Below are positions 24,593 through 33,535 of a DNA stretch of 64,000 nt, one piece after another. Where the stretch lies: the NCBI GenBank assembly GCA_963662645.2, contig OY759762.1, forward strand, positions 3,534,001 to 3,598,000, read 5' to 3'. The DNA comes from Aldehydirespirator sp963662645 (GTDB lineage: Bacteria; Actinomycetota; Acidimicrobiia; Acidimicrobiales; Aldehydirespiratoraceae). The translations under genes and the position numbers were made by a program. Within the stretch, counting starts at the first letter, position 1. Each line of letters begins with the position of its first letter. The notes beneath the pieces are model-generated. The model ran no database searches, was not told the origin of the DNA, and was given only the letters and a program-made list of their open reading frames with translations.

Positions 24593-26434
24593 TCAGGCGT
24601 CCACGGTGACGGTGATGGTGTGCCAGCCCTCGGCGCCGTTGGGGGCGGGATCGACCTGCCGGCCGCTCTGGGTGATGCCGTCGCCGTCGGTGGCCCGCAC
24701 CTGGATGCGGTGCCGGCCAGCGGTGGGCGTCCACTCGCGGTGCCACTGCACCCAGCTCTCGTCGCCCAGGGCTTCGCCAAGCTCGCAGGGCATCCAGCCC
24801 TCGTCGTCGATGTTCACCTCGACCCGCTCGATGCCGCGGGTCGGCGCCCAGGCGATGCCGGCGATCGGCGTTGTCTGCCCGGCCACGAGCCCGCGGCCGG
24901 CTGAGGGCACGTCGATGCGGCTCTGGGTCTTCATCGGCCCCTCCTTGGACCAGCCCCTCGGCACCCAATAGCCGTCGAAGCCGTCCCAGGTGGTCAGGTG
25001 GATCTCGTCGATCCACTTGACCGCCGAGACGTAGCCGTAGAGGCCGGCCACCACCAGCCGGGCCGGGAAGCCGTGGTTCGTCGGCAGGAACTCTCCGTTC
25101 ATGCCGATGGCCAGGACGGCGTTGCGGCCGTCGTACACCAGCGGAGTCGGGAAGCCGGCCGTCCAGTCGTCCACCGATCGGCCCACCACCTGGTCGGCGC
25201 CCGGCTGCACCCCGGCCCGGTCCAGCAGCACCGACAGCGGGACCCCGGTCCAGACGGCGTTGCCGACCAGGTTGCCGCCCACCCGGTTCGACACGCACGA
25301 CAGGGTGATCACATGGTCGGACAGGTCCATGGACTGGATCTCGTCGAACGTGATCTCGTAGGGGTTGTCGACCATGCCGGTGAAGCGGAGCCGCCAGTCG
25401 GCCGGGTCGACCTGGGGAACCTCGCCGAAGGCGGTGTCGATCCGGTAGAAGCTGTCGTTGGGCGTCACATACGGCGAGATGCCGGCCACGTCGTCATCGA
25501 GCGTGTCGAGCGCGGCCACCTGCTCCCGCACGGACGGACCCGCTGACGCCGGTGCGGCGGTGCTGGTGGTGGACGCCGGCGCCGCGGCCGCCTCTGTGGC
25601 CTCGGGCGCCCCTGTAGTGGACGGCGGTGTGGTCGTGGTGGCTGTCGCTGACCGCAGCGCGTTCGTCTCCAGGAACTGCTCCGCGGCCGACTGGCCCCGC
25701 AATGCCCGGCCCAGGCCGACCATGGCCAGCGCAGCCGCACCGGCGCCGGCTGCGTAAGCGAGAAAGGCCCGCCGCGTCCCCCTCTGGGTGCCGGGTGCGT
25801 CCCATTCTTCACAAGTGGCCGAGAGGCCCAGCTCGGCGGTGGGTTGCTCGACCGCCGTTGCCAGCCGGGCTGGAAGAGGCGGCTCGGCCGCGAGGCCCGG
25901 CTCGGCGGCGGTTGGTGGTTCGACTGGTACGGCCGCGGCTGCCGGCGCCGGGCGTCGAGCGGCGCGGCTCACAAGCAGCAAGGTGGTTCCCGCGGCGAGA
26001 GCAGCGGCGACCAGGCCCAAGATCCACGATCCCGCGGCCGGGCTCAGCGGGTTACGGGCCGCGGCCCAGCCGCCCAGCAGGCCGAACAGTGCGAACCCGG
26101 CCACAGTCACGCTCGGGCGCCCTCGTACTGCGGAACGGCCCAGCACACCGCCGAGGACCAGTGCCCCAATGATGATGCCAGCAGTGAGCAGCGTCTTCTG
26201 GCTGGCACCGAAGTTGGCGATGCTGAACCTCACCACGTCGCCGGGGGTGTAGTCGCTGAGCAGCTCGCTCACCGCCACCACCAGCGACGGGATCGACTCG
26301 AATGCTCCCTCCACCAGCTCGCCGAACCCCAGACCGACGCCCGCGCCGGCCGCTCCGGCCAATGCGCCCATCAAGGAGGGTGCCGCGCCCGGCGGGGAGT
26401 CCAGATGGTCGCCGCTCGATTCTTGGTCCTTCAC
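24593..26434 (-). CDS. membrane-anchored molybdopterin oxidoreductase, sulfite-oxidase fold (paralogue 1)
   Basis: 613 aa. Four N-terminal hydrophobic segments (about 20-160), then a linker and RRAFLAYAAGAGAAALAMVG, a fifth segment resembling a twin-arginine anchor. Next is a Thr/Ala/Pro-rich spacer, and from about 310 the Oxidored_molyb domain. Cys380 in LSCVSN is the molybdenum ligand. The C-terminal immunoglobulin-like dimer domain (ESWVQWHREWTP) ends the protein. The catalytic part should lie outside the membrane. Substrate unknown (sulfite or sulfoxide are family defaults). GTG start with GAGGGA upstream. A close paralogue is at 29082-31343. Confidence 0.85.
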   Translation of the reverse strand: MKDQESSGDHLDSPPGAAPSLMGALAGAAGAGVGLGFGELVEGAFESIPSLVVAVSELLSDYTPGDVVRFSIANFGASQKTLLTAGIIIGALVLGGVLGRSAVRGRPSVTVAGFALFGLLGGWAAARNPLSPAAGSWILGLVAAALAAGTTLLLVSRAARRPAPAAAAVPVEPPTAAEPGLAAEPPLPARLATAVEQPTAELGLSATCEEWDAPGTQRGTRRAFLAYAAGAGAAALAMVGLGRALRGQSAAEQFLETNALRSATATTTTPPSTTGAPEATEAAAAPASTTSTAAPASAGPSVREQVAALDTLDDDVAGISPYVTPNDSFYRIDTAFGEVPQVDPADWRLRFTGMVDNPYEITFDEIQSMDLSDHVITLSCVSNRVGGNLVGNAVWTGVPLSVLLDRAGVQPGADQVVGRSVDDWTAGFPTPLVYDGRNAVLAIGMNGEFLPTNHGFPARLVVAGLYGYVSAVKWIDEIHLTTWDGFDGYWVPRGWSKEGPMKTQSRIDVPSAGRGLVAGQTTPIAGIAWAPTRGIERVEVNIDDEGWMPCELGEALGDESWVQWHREWTPTAGRHRIQVRATDGDGITQSGRQVDPAPNGAEGWHTITVTVDA

Positions 26435-26515
26435 CGCTGTCCCTCGGGCGCCTCGGATCGACTATCTCGCCCGCCGAGATCGTACGCCTTTCGTGTGCGA
26501 GCGCGATGGGCCATA

Positions 26516-27565
26516 GTGAACGGATGGAGACGGGCCGCGCTCGCCGATGACGCACCAGTGACGGGCGATATCGGCGACCTGTACCGTTGGGGCTACGACG
26601 ACCGCGTGGCTAGTTCCATCGAGCCCGGGACGCGGGTTGCCCGGGTGGTGCAGGTGGATCGGGGCGAGTGCGATGTGGTGACGGCGAAAGGCGCGGTGCG
26701 GGCCGGCTCCGACTCGGTGCGGGCCCAGGCCGAGACCGCGCCCGTGACCGGCGACTGGGTTGAACTGGTTCCCGGAGACGGCATGCCGTTGATCGGCAGG
26801 GTGCTGCCCCGGCGCACGGCCCTGATCCGCCGGGACGTCGAGCGCGACCGGGAGCAGGTTCTCGCGGCCAACTGCGACATCGTGGGGATCGTTGCCGGGC
26901 TGGACCGCCCCTTGCCCCCGGGACGCTTCGAGCGCATGCTGGTGATGGCACAGGACAGCCGCGCCGCGATAGTGATACTCCTCACCAAGGCCGATGGGGC
27001 CGCTGACGCCGCCTCCGCGGCCGAGACGGTGCGGGCCGTGGCCGGCGATGTCGATGTGCTGACGCTGAGCGCTCGCAGCGGCTTGGGCCTCGACGATCTC
27101 CGGTCCAGGCTCGGCTCGGGCCGCACGCTGGCCCTCGTGGGTGCCAGCGGGTCGGGCAAGTCGACTCTGGTGAACGCGCTGGCCGGAGCTGATGTCCTCG
27201 CGACCGCCGGGGTCCGTCCCTCCGACCGGAGGGGCCGCCACACCACAGTGGCCCGCCGGCTGGTCCTCCTGCCCGACGACGGCGGGATGGTTCTGGACAC
27301 GCCCGGTGTGAGGGCCCTCGGCCTGACCGACGCGCAGGAGGCGCTGAGCCGGGTGTTCAGTGACATCGAGGAATACGGCCGCAGCTGCCGGTTCGCGGAC
27401 TGCGCCCACGGTGCCGAACCCGACTGTGCGGTGACCGCGGCCGTGGACAGCGGCGAAATGGATCCCCGACGAGTGGAGCGCTTCATCGCCTTGCGCGGCG
27501 AAATTGAGCGGCAGCGGGCCCGCGAGGTGGCCCGGGCTCGCTCATCCCGCCGCGGCCGCCGCTGA
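26516..27565 (+). CDS. rsgA: ribosome small-subunit-dependent GTPase A
   Basis: 349 aa circularly permuted GTPase that helps 30S maturation. N-terminal OB fold (residues about 20-95), then G4 (LTKAD), G1 GASGSGKSTL, G3 DTPG in permuted order, and the zinc knuckle CRFADCAHGAEPDC. The C-terminus is Arg-rich. I take GTG at 26516; GTG at 26495 is also in frame and neither has a clear ribosome-binding site. It runs divergently from the sulfite-oxidase-like gene with 81 nt between starts. Confidence 0.93.
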   Translation: MNGWRRAALADDAPVTGDIGDLYRWGYDDRVASSIEPGTRVARVVQVDRGECDVVTAKGAVRAGSDSVRAQAETAPVTGDWVELVPGDGMPLIGRVLPRRTALIRRDVERDREQVLAANCDIVGIVAGLDRPLPPGRFERMLVMAQDSRAAIVILLTKADGAADAASAAETVRAVAGDVDVLTLSARSGLGLDDLRSRLGSGRTLALVGASGSGKSTLVNALAGADVLATAGVRPSDRRGRHTTVARRLVLLPDDGGMVLDTPGVRALGLTDAQEALSRVFSDIEEYGRSCRFADCAHGAEPDCAVTAAVDSGEMDPRRVERFIALRGEIERQRAREVARARSSRRGRR

Positions 27566-27575
27566 CCCGACTCTG

Positions 27576-29081
27576 TCAAGTGCCGGTCGGGAGGCGGCGG
27601 CGGTCTATCTTTCCGGTCGCGTTGCGGGGCAGTTCGTCCACGAGGTTCAGGGCTTCGGGCAGCTTGTGGCGGGCCAGGGCCCGGGATCCGAAGGCTCGCA
27701 GGTCCTCCAGTGTGGGAGGGCTTGCGCCCTGGAGCGGCACCACCACAGCCACACCGATCTCGCCCATCACCGGATCGGGACGCGCCGCCACTGCTACGTC
27801 CTGCACAGCGGGGTGCCCGGCCAACACGCTCTCGACCTCGGCGGGATGCACGTTGTAGCCGCCCCGGATGAACATGTCGCTCAACCGGCCCGCGAGGCGG
27901 TAGAGGCCGTCGGCGCCCACCGTGGCCAGGTCCCCGGTGCGCAGCCAACCGTCCACCAGTGCCTCGGAGGTGGACTTCGGGTCGCGCCAGTACCCCGACA
28001 TCACCGCGGGAGACTTGAGCCAGAGCTCTCCCGTCTCGCCGGGATCGAGCCTTTTTCCCGCTGGATCTCTGATCTCAGCCTGCACGCCCCGCCGGGGCCG
28101 GCCCACCGAATGGCAGGCCTCGTCATCGTCGGCGTCCAGCGCGGTGCCCAGCCCGACGCCGCCCGACTCGGTGGACGAGTACCGGATCGAGTACGGGGCA
28201 CCGAATCGCTCACGGGCGGATTGCACCAGCTCCGGCGCCGACGGGCCCCCGCCCGCCACCACCGCCCGCACGGCTGAGAAGTCCAGCAGGGTTGATGACG
28301 GGTGCCGGACCATGAGAGCGATCTGCGGGGCCACGCCGATGACCGCGGCCATTCGATGGCGAGCAATCAGCTTCAGGGCAGATCCGGCCGACCAGCGCTC
28401 CAACAGATGCGTGGTCCGCCCGCACGCCAGCATCCACGGGAGCTTCGTCATGAAGGCGACATGGGCGAACTGGGTGGACGATATTCCGTGGCCGGCACCC
28501 CAATCGCCGCCCTCGTCGATCTGGGCCACCGCTCGCAGCTGACGATTGCCGAACCAGGCCGCCTTGGGCTCACCCGTTGAGCCCGACGTGAAGCAGATGC
28601 ACACGGGACGCTCGTCGTCGGGACCGGCCGCGAGGCCGGCCAGGGCCCGCTCGGACACGCCCGCGCCGGAGCGCAGCGAGCCGCCTGCGGTGGTCGGATC
28701 GCCCCCTCCCTCCAGCTGCTCCACCCGGGTAGCGGCACCTGGGCCCGCGAGGTGAACGAGCTGCGGGTCCACCACGACCAGGTCGGCACCCAGCCGGTCG
28801 AGGCAGCCGGACGCTTCGGCAGCGGTCAGCAGCGGGTTGATCCCCGCCGTGACGGCACCTATGCGAGCCGCGCCAAGGTAGATGGCTACATAGTCCACAT
28901 CGGAGGGCAGCACCAGGCCCACCACCGAACCCTCGCCCAGCCCGCGCTCGTGCAGTCCGGCCGCGACCTGCTGCGCGGCCTGTTCGAGTTCCTCGAAGCT
29001 CGTCGCCCGGCCGCCGGCGCTGATGAAGGCCGGCCGCTCCGCGTAGTCGCGAGCAGCCTGCTGAAGGGTCGCCGTCAGCAC
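27576..29081 (-). CDS. AMP-forming acyl-CoA synthetase/ligase
   Basis: 501 aa, ANL superfamily. P-loop-like CFTSGSTGEPKAAWF, A5 YSSTESGGVGLG, A7 GWLRTGDLA, hinge GRLSDMFIRGGYNVHP and catalytic lysine in NATGKIDRRR. It activates a carboxylic acid to the acyl-AMP and then CoA thioester. GTG directly follows the stop of the upstream gene (TGA-GTG), so the two are co-transcribed. Convergent with rsgA. Chain length cannot be told. Confidence 0.92.
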   Translation of the reverse strand: MLTATLQQAARDYAERPAFISAGGRATSFEELEQAAQQVAAGLHERGLGEGSVVGLVLPSDVDYVAIYLGAARIGAVTAGINPLLTAAEASGCLDRLGADLVVVDPQLVHLAGPGAATRVEQLEGGGDPTTAGGSLRSGAGVSERALAGLAAGPDDERPVCICFTSGSTGEPKAAWFGNRQLRAVAQIDEGGDWGAGHGISSTQFAHVAFMTKLPWMLACGRTTHLLERWSAGSALKLIARHRMAAVIGVAPQIALMVRHPSSTLLDFSAVRAVVAGGGPSAPELVQSARERFGAPYSIRYSSTESGGVGLGTALDADDDEACHSVGRPRRGVQAEIRDPAGKRLDPGETGELWLKSPAVMSGYWRDPKSTSEALVDGWLRTGDLATVGADGLYRLAGRLSDMFIRGGYNVHPAEVESVLAGHPAVQDVAVAARPDPVMGEIGVAVVVPLQGASPPTLEDLRAFGSRALARHKLPEALNLVDELPRNATGKIDRRRLPTGT

Positions 29082-31343
29082 TCAGTTCCTGACGTTGACG
29101 CTGAGGGTGTGCCAACCCTCGGCACCGTTGGGTCGGGGCCTCACGTTCCTCCCGCTCTGGGTGTAGCCGCCGCCGTCGGTGGCCCGTACCTGGATCTGCT
29201 GCTGGCCCGGGTTGGAAGGAGTCCACTCCCGGTGCCACTGAACCCAGCTCTCGTTGCCCAGAGCCTGGCCGAGGCGGCACGGCACCCAGCCCTCATCGCC
29301 GATCCTCACCTCGACGCGCTGGATGCCCCGAGTCGGTGCCCAAGCGATGCCCGCCACCGCAGTGGCTTGGCCGACTCTGAGCGTCGACCCGCCCTTGGGG
29401 ACGTCGATCCGGCTCTGCGTCTTGATCGGACCCAGCTTGGACCAGCCCCGCGGCACCCAGTATCCGTCGAAGCCGTCCCAGGTGGTGAGGTGGATCTCCT
29501 CGAGCCACTTCACCGCCGACACATAGCCGTACAGGCCCGCTACCACGATGCGGGCCGGGAATCCGTGCCGCAGGGGCAGGGGCTCGTTGTTCATGCCGAT
29601 GGCGAGGATGGCATTGCGTCCGTCGTAGGCCGCGGTGGTGGGGAACCCGGCAGTGAAGTCGTCCACCGAGCGCCCCACGATCTGCTGGGCGCCGCGCTGG
29701 ACGCCGGCTCGCTGGAGCAGCACGTTGAGAGGGACGCCGGTCCACACGGCATTGCCGACGAGGGTCCCTCCCACGACGTTGGACACGCAGGAGAGCGTGA
29801 TCACGTGGTCGGAGAGGCGCATGGCCCGGATGTCCTGGTACGTGAGTTCGTAGGGATTGTCAACCAGCCCGGTGATGCGCAGCCGCCAACGGTCCGGATC
29901 AACCTGCGGGACCGTCAAGGCGGTGTCGATGCGGTAGAACTCGTTCCTTGGCGAGATCGGGGTGACGTAGGGCGAGATGCCAGGGACCTCGTCGTCGAGC
30001 GTGTCCAGGTGGGCCACCTGCGGATGCGGCGACGACTGCCGCGGTTTCTGCGTGGTGGTGGTTGCAGAGTCTTCTGGCTTCTGGGTGGTGGTGGTTGCGG
30101 AGTCTTCGGGGGGTTGCGTGGTGGTGGTTGCGGAGTCTTCTGGTTCTTGCGTGGTGGTTGCGGAGTCTTCGGGGGGTTGTGTGGTGGTGGTTGCGGATTC
30201 TTCTGGTTCTTGCGTGGTGGTTGCGGAGTCTTCGGGAGGTTGTGTGGTGGTGGTTGCGGAGTCTTGTGCGGTGGTGGGAGCCGGCTCCGGTTCGGCAAGA
30301 TCAGTGCCCGGCTCCGTGCTGGTTGGAGCGGCGGCCTGCTCCGAGCTCGGAGTCGGTGCCTCTTGGCTGACGGAACCGGCCTGCTCGTCGAGACCCTCGA
30401 TCTCGATGCCTTCTGGGATTTCGATGACGGTGTCTTCCAGGCCCTCGATCCCGATGCCTTCTGGGACTTCGATGACGGTGTCTTCCAGGCCCTCGATCCC
30501 GATGCCTTCTGGGACTTCGATGACGGTGTCTTCGGGGCCTTCAATGGCGATGCCTTCTGGAACCTCGATGGCAGCGTCGGCGTCGGCGGTCGTCGTACCC
30601 GCCGCCGCGCCGGGTGCCGGGTCCGGATCCCTCGGCGGGAGCGCGTAGAGCTCTCGAGCCTTCTCCGCGGCGGACGGTCCCCGCAGGCCCCGGCCCAGTC
30701 CGACCAGGCTGAGGGCGGTCACCGCGGCGCCGCCGGCGTAGGCAAAGAACGCTCGGCGGGGGCCGGCCCGCTCGCGCCGGCCGTCAGGGTCCTCTGCCCC
30801 CTCGGCATGCTCCGCTCCGTCGGCGTGTGCCACTCCGCCGGCCGCCCGCTGGCGCGCCCCCGCTGCCCGGCTCACCAGGAACAGGGTCGTGGCTGCGGCC
30901 AGCACGGCGGCCGCCAGGGCCACAATCCAGGACGCCAGAGCAGGGCTCAGGGGGTTGCGGGCCGCGGCCCAGCCGCCCACCAGCCCGAATGCCGCGAAGC
31001 CTCCGACGGCCACGCCGCGGCGGCCTCTGGCCGCGGCGCGGCCCAGCAGCCCGCCGATGGCAATCGACAGGACGACGATTCCTGCTGTGAGCACCGTCTT
31101 CTGGCTGGCGCCGATGTTGGCGATGCTGAAAGCCACGACATCGCCGGGCGTGTAGTCCGTGACCACCTCGCCCACCGCGATCACAAGCGACGGGATGGAC
31201 TGACTCAGACCTCCGACCAGCTCACCGAAGCTCAGCGCCACCGCTGCGCCCAGGGCTCCGGCGATCAGGCCGGCCAGTCCCGCCGCACCAGGGCTGCCCC
31301 CGGGCGGAGCTTCGGCTGTCGGGACCTCGCCGGGGTCGGCCAC
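29082..31343 (-). CDS. membrane-anchored molybdopterin oxidoreductase, sulfite-oxidase fold (paralogue 2) with long repetitive linker
   Basis: 753 aa. Same plan as the protein at 24593: four membrane segments, RRAFFAYAGGAAVTALSLVG, spacer, catalytic domain with Cys519 in LSCVSN, C-terminal dimer domain. The spacer is about 140 residues longer and holds two repeat arrays: four 16-residue units (EVPEGIGIEGLEDTVI type) and about seven Thr-rich units (QPPEDSATTT type). The GTG start at 31343 is supported by a TACAAT box 7 nt upstream on the same strand; longer upstream frames run into the oppositely oriented dehydrogenase gene. Forms an operon with the acyl-CoA ligase. Confidence 0.85.
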   Translation of the reverse strand: MADPGEVPTAEAPPGGSPGAAGLAGLIAGALGAAVALSFGELVGGLSQSIPSLVIAVGEVVTDYTPGDVVAFSIANIGASQKTVLTAGIVVLSIAIGGLLGRAAARGRRGVAVGGFAAFGLVGGWAAARNPLSPALASWIVALAAAVLAAATTLFLVSRAAGARQRAAGGVAHADGAEHAEGAEDPDGRRERAGPRRAFFAYAGGAAVTALSLVGLGRGLRGPSAAEKARELYALPPRDPDPAPGAAAGTTTADADAAIEVPEGIAIEGPEDTVIEVPEGIGIEGLEDTVIEVPEGIGIEGLEDTVIEIPEGIEIEGLDEQAGSVSQEAPTPSSEQAAAPTSTEPGTDLAEPEPAPTTAQDSATTTTQPPEDSATTTQEPEESATTTTQPPEDSATTTQEPEDSATTTTQPPEDSATTTTQKPEDSATTTTQKPRQSSPHPQVAHLDTLDDEVPGISPYVTPISPRNEFYRIDTALTVPQVDPDRWRLRITGLVDNPYELTYQDIRAMRLSDHVITLSCVSNVVGGTLVGNAVWTGVPLNVLLQRAGVQRGAQQIVGRSVDDFTAGFPTTAAYDGRNAILAIGMNNEPLPLRHGFPARIVVAGLYGYVSAVKWLEEIHLTTWDGFDGYWVPRGWSKLGPIKTQSRIDVPKGGSTLRVGQATAVAGIAWAPTRGIQRVEVRIGDEGWVPCRLGQALGNESWVQWHREWTPSNPGQQQIQVRATDGGGYTQSGRNVRPRPNGAEGWHTLSVNVRN
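30046..30270 (-). repeat. coding tandem repeat, Thr/Pro/Glu linker
   Basis: Degenerate 24-33 bp units within the sulfite-oxidase-like gene encoding alternating QPPEDSATTT and QEPEDSATTT blocks. It gives an extended, probably wall-spanning or glycosylated spacer between the membrane anchor and the catalytic domain. The paralogue at 24593 lacks it. Confidence 0.85.
30391..30582 (-). repeat. coding tandem repeat, four 48-bp units
   Basis: Exact 48-bp periodicity with units beginning at 30391, 30439, 30487 and 30535. Each encodes a 16-residue acidic unit of the EVPEGIGIEGLEDTVI type. The middle two are nearly identical in DNA, which suggests recent expansion. Confidence 0.9.
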
Positions 31344-31350
31344 GGCTGCG

Positions 31351-31356
31351 ATTGTA
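31351..31356 (-). promoter_or_regulatory. -10 box TACAAT for the sulfite-oxidase-like gene
   Basis: On the minus strand TACAAT is followed by 7 nt and then the GTG start at 31343. Actinobacterial -10 elements are TAnnnT with transcription starting about 7 nt later, so transcript and coding sequence would begin together (leaderless). It overlaps the opposite box at 31355-31360. Confidence 0.55.
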
Positions 31357-31360
31357 CGCT
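31355..31360 (+). promoter_or_regulatory. -10 box TACGCT for the acyl-CoA dehydrogenase gene
   Basis: TACGCT, 8 nt, then ATG at 31369. Same leaderless geometry as the divergent box it overlaps by two bases. Only 25 nt separate the two start codons, so both promoters must share this space. Confidence 0.5.
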
Positions 31361-31368
31361 CGGGGCAT

Positions 31369-32580
31369 ATGGACTTCCGGTCTGCGCCAGCGCTGGCCGC
31401 CTTCGCCGAGGAGGTCAGGACCTGGCTCGAGGAGCACCTCGTCGGCGAGTTCGCCCGGTACCGCGGCCGCGGCCTCACCGGGCAGGACGACGTGCCGGTC
31501 GACGTGCAGATCGCCTGGGAGCGCGAGCTCGCATCGGGCGGATGGCTGGGGCTCGACTTCCCGGAATGGATCGGGGGGCTGGGCTGCACTCTGGCCGAGC
31601 AGGTCGTGTTCTTCAACACCTATACCGAGGCCCGCGCCCCGGGCCGCATACCCAACGTGGGCGTGATGCTGCTGGGCCCCACCCTGATGGCGTTCGGATC
31701 AGTCGAGCAGCAGCAGCGCTTCGTGCCCGCCATTCTGGCGGGAGACGAGCTGTGGTGCCAGGGCTACTCCGAGCCCGGCGCGGGCAGCGACCTCGCCGCG
31801 GTGGCCACGAGAGCCGACCGGCGCGGCGGCCATTGGGTGATCAACGGCCAGAAAGTGTGGACCTCCCTGGCCCAGCACGCCGACTGGATCTTCCTGCTGG
31901 CCCGCAGCACCGCGGGATCGCAGCGCCACGCCGGGCTCAGCTACCTGCTGGTGCCCATGGACCAGACCGGGATCGAGATCCGTCCCATCGTCCAGATCAA
32001 CGGCGGCGTCGAGTTCAACGAGACGTTCTTCAATGACGCCGTCACCGACGCGGACCTTGTCGTGGGCGGAGAAGGCAACGGCTGGAAGGTGGCCATGGGC
32101 ACGCTCGCCTTCGAGCGGGGGGCGAGCACGCTGGGGCAGCAGCTCAGCTTCCGCCAGGAGTTCGACTCGCTGGTGTCGGAGGCCAGAGCGTCGGGGCGCC
32201 TCCGATGCGGCGTGCTGCGCTCGGAGCTTGTTCAGCGCCACATCGAGCTCGAGATCCTGCGCTACAACCAGCTGCGGTTGCTGACCTCGCTCACCCACGA
32301 TCGGCTTGCCGGGCCGGAGCAGTCGATCGGCAAGCTCTACTGGGCGTCGTGGCACCAGCGGATGGGTGAGCTGGCCATGGGCGTCCGGGGCGCGGCGTCG
32401 ATGGTGGCCGATCCGGGCGAGGGCGCCCATGCCGGCGAGGGCGGGCTCGACTACCGGCTCGACCGCTGGCAGCGAACGTTCCTGTACTCGCGGGCCCACA
32501 CCATCTACGGGGGAAGCAACGAGATACAGCGCAACATCATCGGGGAGCGGGTCCTGGGTCTGCCGCGGGAGCCACGGTAG
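31369..32580 (+). CDS. acyl-CoA dehydrogenase
   Basis: 403 aa, typical length. FAD and substrate motifs: CQGYSEPGAGSDLAAV, VINGQKVWTSLAQHADW, and the C-terminal IYGGSNEIQRNIIGERVLGL. The pattern is the actinobacterial FadE17/FadE-type group often acting on branched or sterol-side-chain acyl-CoAs rather than straight fatty acids (family knowledge, not shown here). No ribosome-binding site precedes the ATG, consistent with the leaderless box at 31355-31360. Confidence 0.93.
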   Translation: MDFRSAPALAAFAEEVRTWLEEHLVGEFARYRGRGLTGQDDVPVDVQIAWERELASGGWLGLDFPEWIGGLGCTLAEQVVFFNTYTEARAPGRIPNVGVMLLGPTLMAFGSVEQQQRFVPAILAGDELWCQGYSEPGAGSDLAAVATRADRRGGHWVINGQKVWTSLAQHADWIFLLARSTAGSQRHAGLSYLLVPMDQTGIEIRPIVQINGGVEFNETFFNDAVTDADLVVGGEGNGWKVAMGTLAFERGASTLGQQLSFRQEFDSLVSEARASGRLRCGVLRSELVQRHIELEILRYNQLRLLTSLTHDRLAGPEQSIGKLYWASWHQRMGELAMGVRGAASMVADPGEGAHAGEGGLDYRLDRWQRTFLYSRAHTIYGGSNEIQRNIIGERVLGLPREPR

Positions 32581-32636
32581 GCGCCCTCCGGTCGGTACTC
32601 TTCACCCCGGCAGAATTGCTAGCGGAAGGGGAAGCG

Positions 32637-33473
32637 ATGGGCCGCATCAGCAACACCTGGCATCTGGCCAAGGTTTCATGGTCGGTGCTGAAGAAGGATC
32701 GAGAGCTGCTGTGGATGCCGGTGCTGTCCTTTCTTGCGTCGGCCGTGGTGATAGCCATCGTGATCGCGCTCACGTTCCTCACATTGTCGACCGAGTCCTC
32801 ACACGTCCAGACCACCATGGAGTTCAACCCGGCGATGATCGTGGTCTACGTGGTGGCCGCCATGGTCTTGGGCATCATCGCCGTGTTCTTCAACGGCGCC
32901 CTGGTCGCCGGCGCCCACGAGAGGCTTACCGGGGGCGATCCGACGGTGCGCAGCGCCATCGGCCGGGCGTTCGCCCGCATCCCGGGCCTGGTGCCGTGGG
33001 CGATCCTCACCACCACGGTCGGGCTGATACTTCAGGCGCTGAGGGAACGAGCCGGCTTCCTGGGACGGATCGTCACCCACATGCTGGAGATGGCCTGGGA
33101 GGTGGTGACCTTCCTTACCGTGCCCGCAATCGTCATCGACGACCTGGGGGCCATAGCCGGTCTCAAGCAGTCGGCGTCGCTGCTGCGCCGCACATGGGGC
33201 GAGAACATCGCGGCCCGCGTCGGGTTCGGCCTCCTCGGCTTCGTTCTGATCATCCCCGCGGCAATCGTGGCCGGGCTCCTTATCGCATCGGGCTGGCAGC
33301 CGCTGATGGCGGTGGGCATCATCGTCGCCGCGGCGTGGGTGGCGGTGGTAATGGTGGTGCTCACCGCTCTGAACGCCATCTTCCAGACGGCGCTCTATCT
33401 CTACGCCACCACCGGGACGCGACCGTCCGGCTTCGAGCAGGCCCCGCTGGAGCAAACCTTCGCCCCCAAGTAG
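32637..33473 (+). CDS. multi-span membrane protein (DUF6159-like)
   Basis: 278 aa with five or six hydrophobic segments (about 28-50, 65-88, 115-135, 152-165, 192-215, 222-250). Soluble loops hold AGAHERLTGGDPTVRSAIGRA and LKQSASLLRRTWGENIAARVG, which resemble the DUF6159/YciC-type integral membrane family. GGAAGGGG ribosome-binding site 5 nt before the ATG. A possible promoter TACTCT lies at about 32595. Function unknown. Confidence 0.7.
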   Translation: MGRISNTWHLAKVSWSVLKKDRELLWMPVLSFLASAVVIAIVIALTFLTLSTESSHVQTTMEFNPAMIVVYVVAAMVLGIIAVFFNGALVAGAHERLTGGDPTVRSAIGRAFARIPGLVPWAILTTTVGLILQALRERAGFLGRIVTHMLEMAWEVVTFLTVPAIVIDDLGAIAGLKQSASLLRRTWGENIAARVGFGLLGFVLIIPAAIVAGLLIASGWQPLMAVGIIVAAAWVAVVMVVLTALNAIFQTALYLYATTGTRPSGFEQAPLEQTFAPK

Positions 33474-33535
33474 CGTCGGCCTCCCCGAGGAGCCGTCGGG
33501 CCGGAGGCGGCTCGGCCCCGGCAGTGGGCCGCGGG

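Noticed and set aside
25844..26515. N-terminal extension of RsgA
   Set aside because: The frame is open far upstream but is antisense to the sulfite-oxidase-like gene and has no RsgA homology.
30046..30582. Repeat arrays considered as a CRISPR
   Set aside because: They are in phase with a coding frame, have no unique spacers and encode a linker.
28752..32036. 1094-codon plus-strand frame over the ligase and sulfite-oxidase genes
   Set aside because: Contains Cys/Gly runs created by reading the repeat arrays backwards; no fold, and it crosses into the acyl-CoA dehydrogenase gene in another frame.
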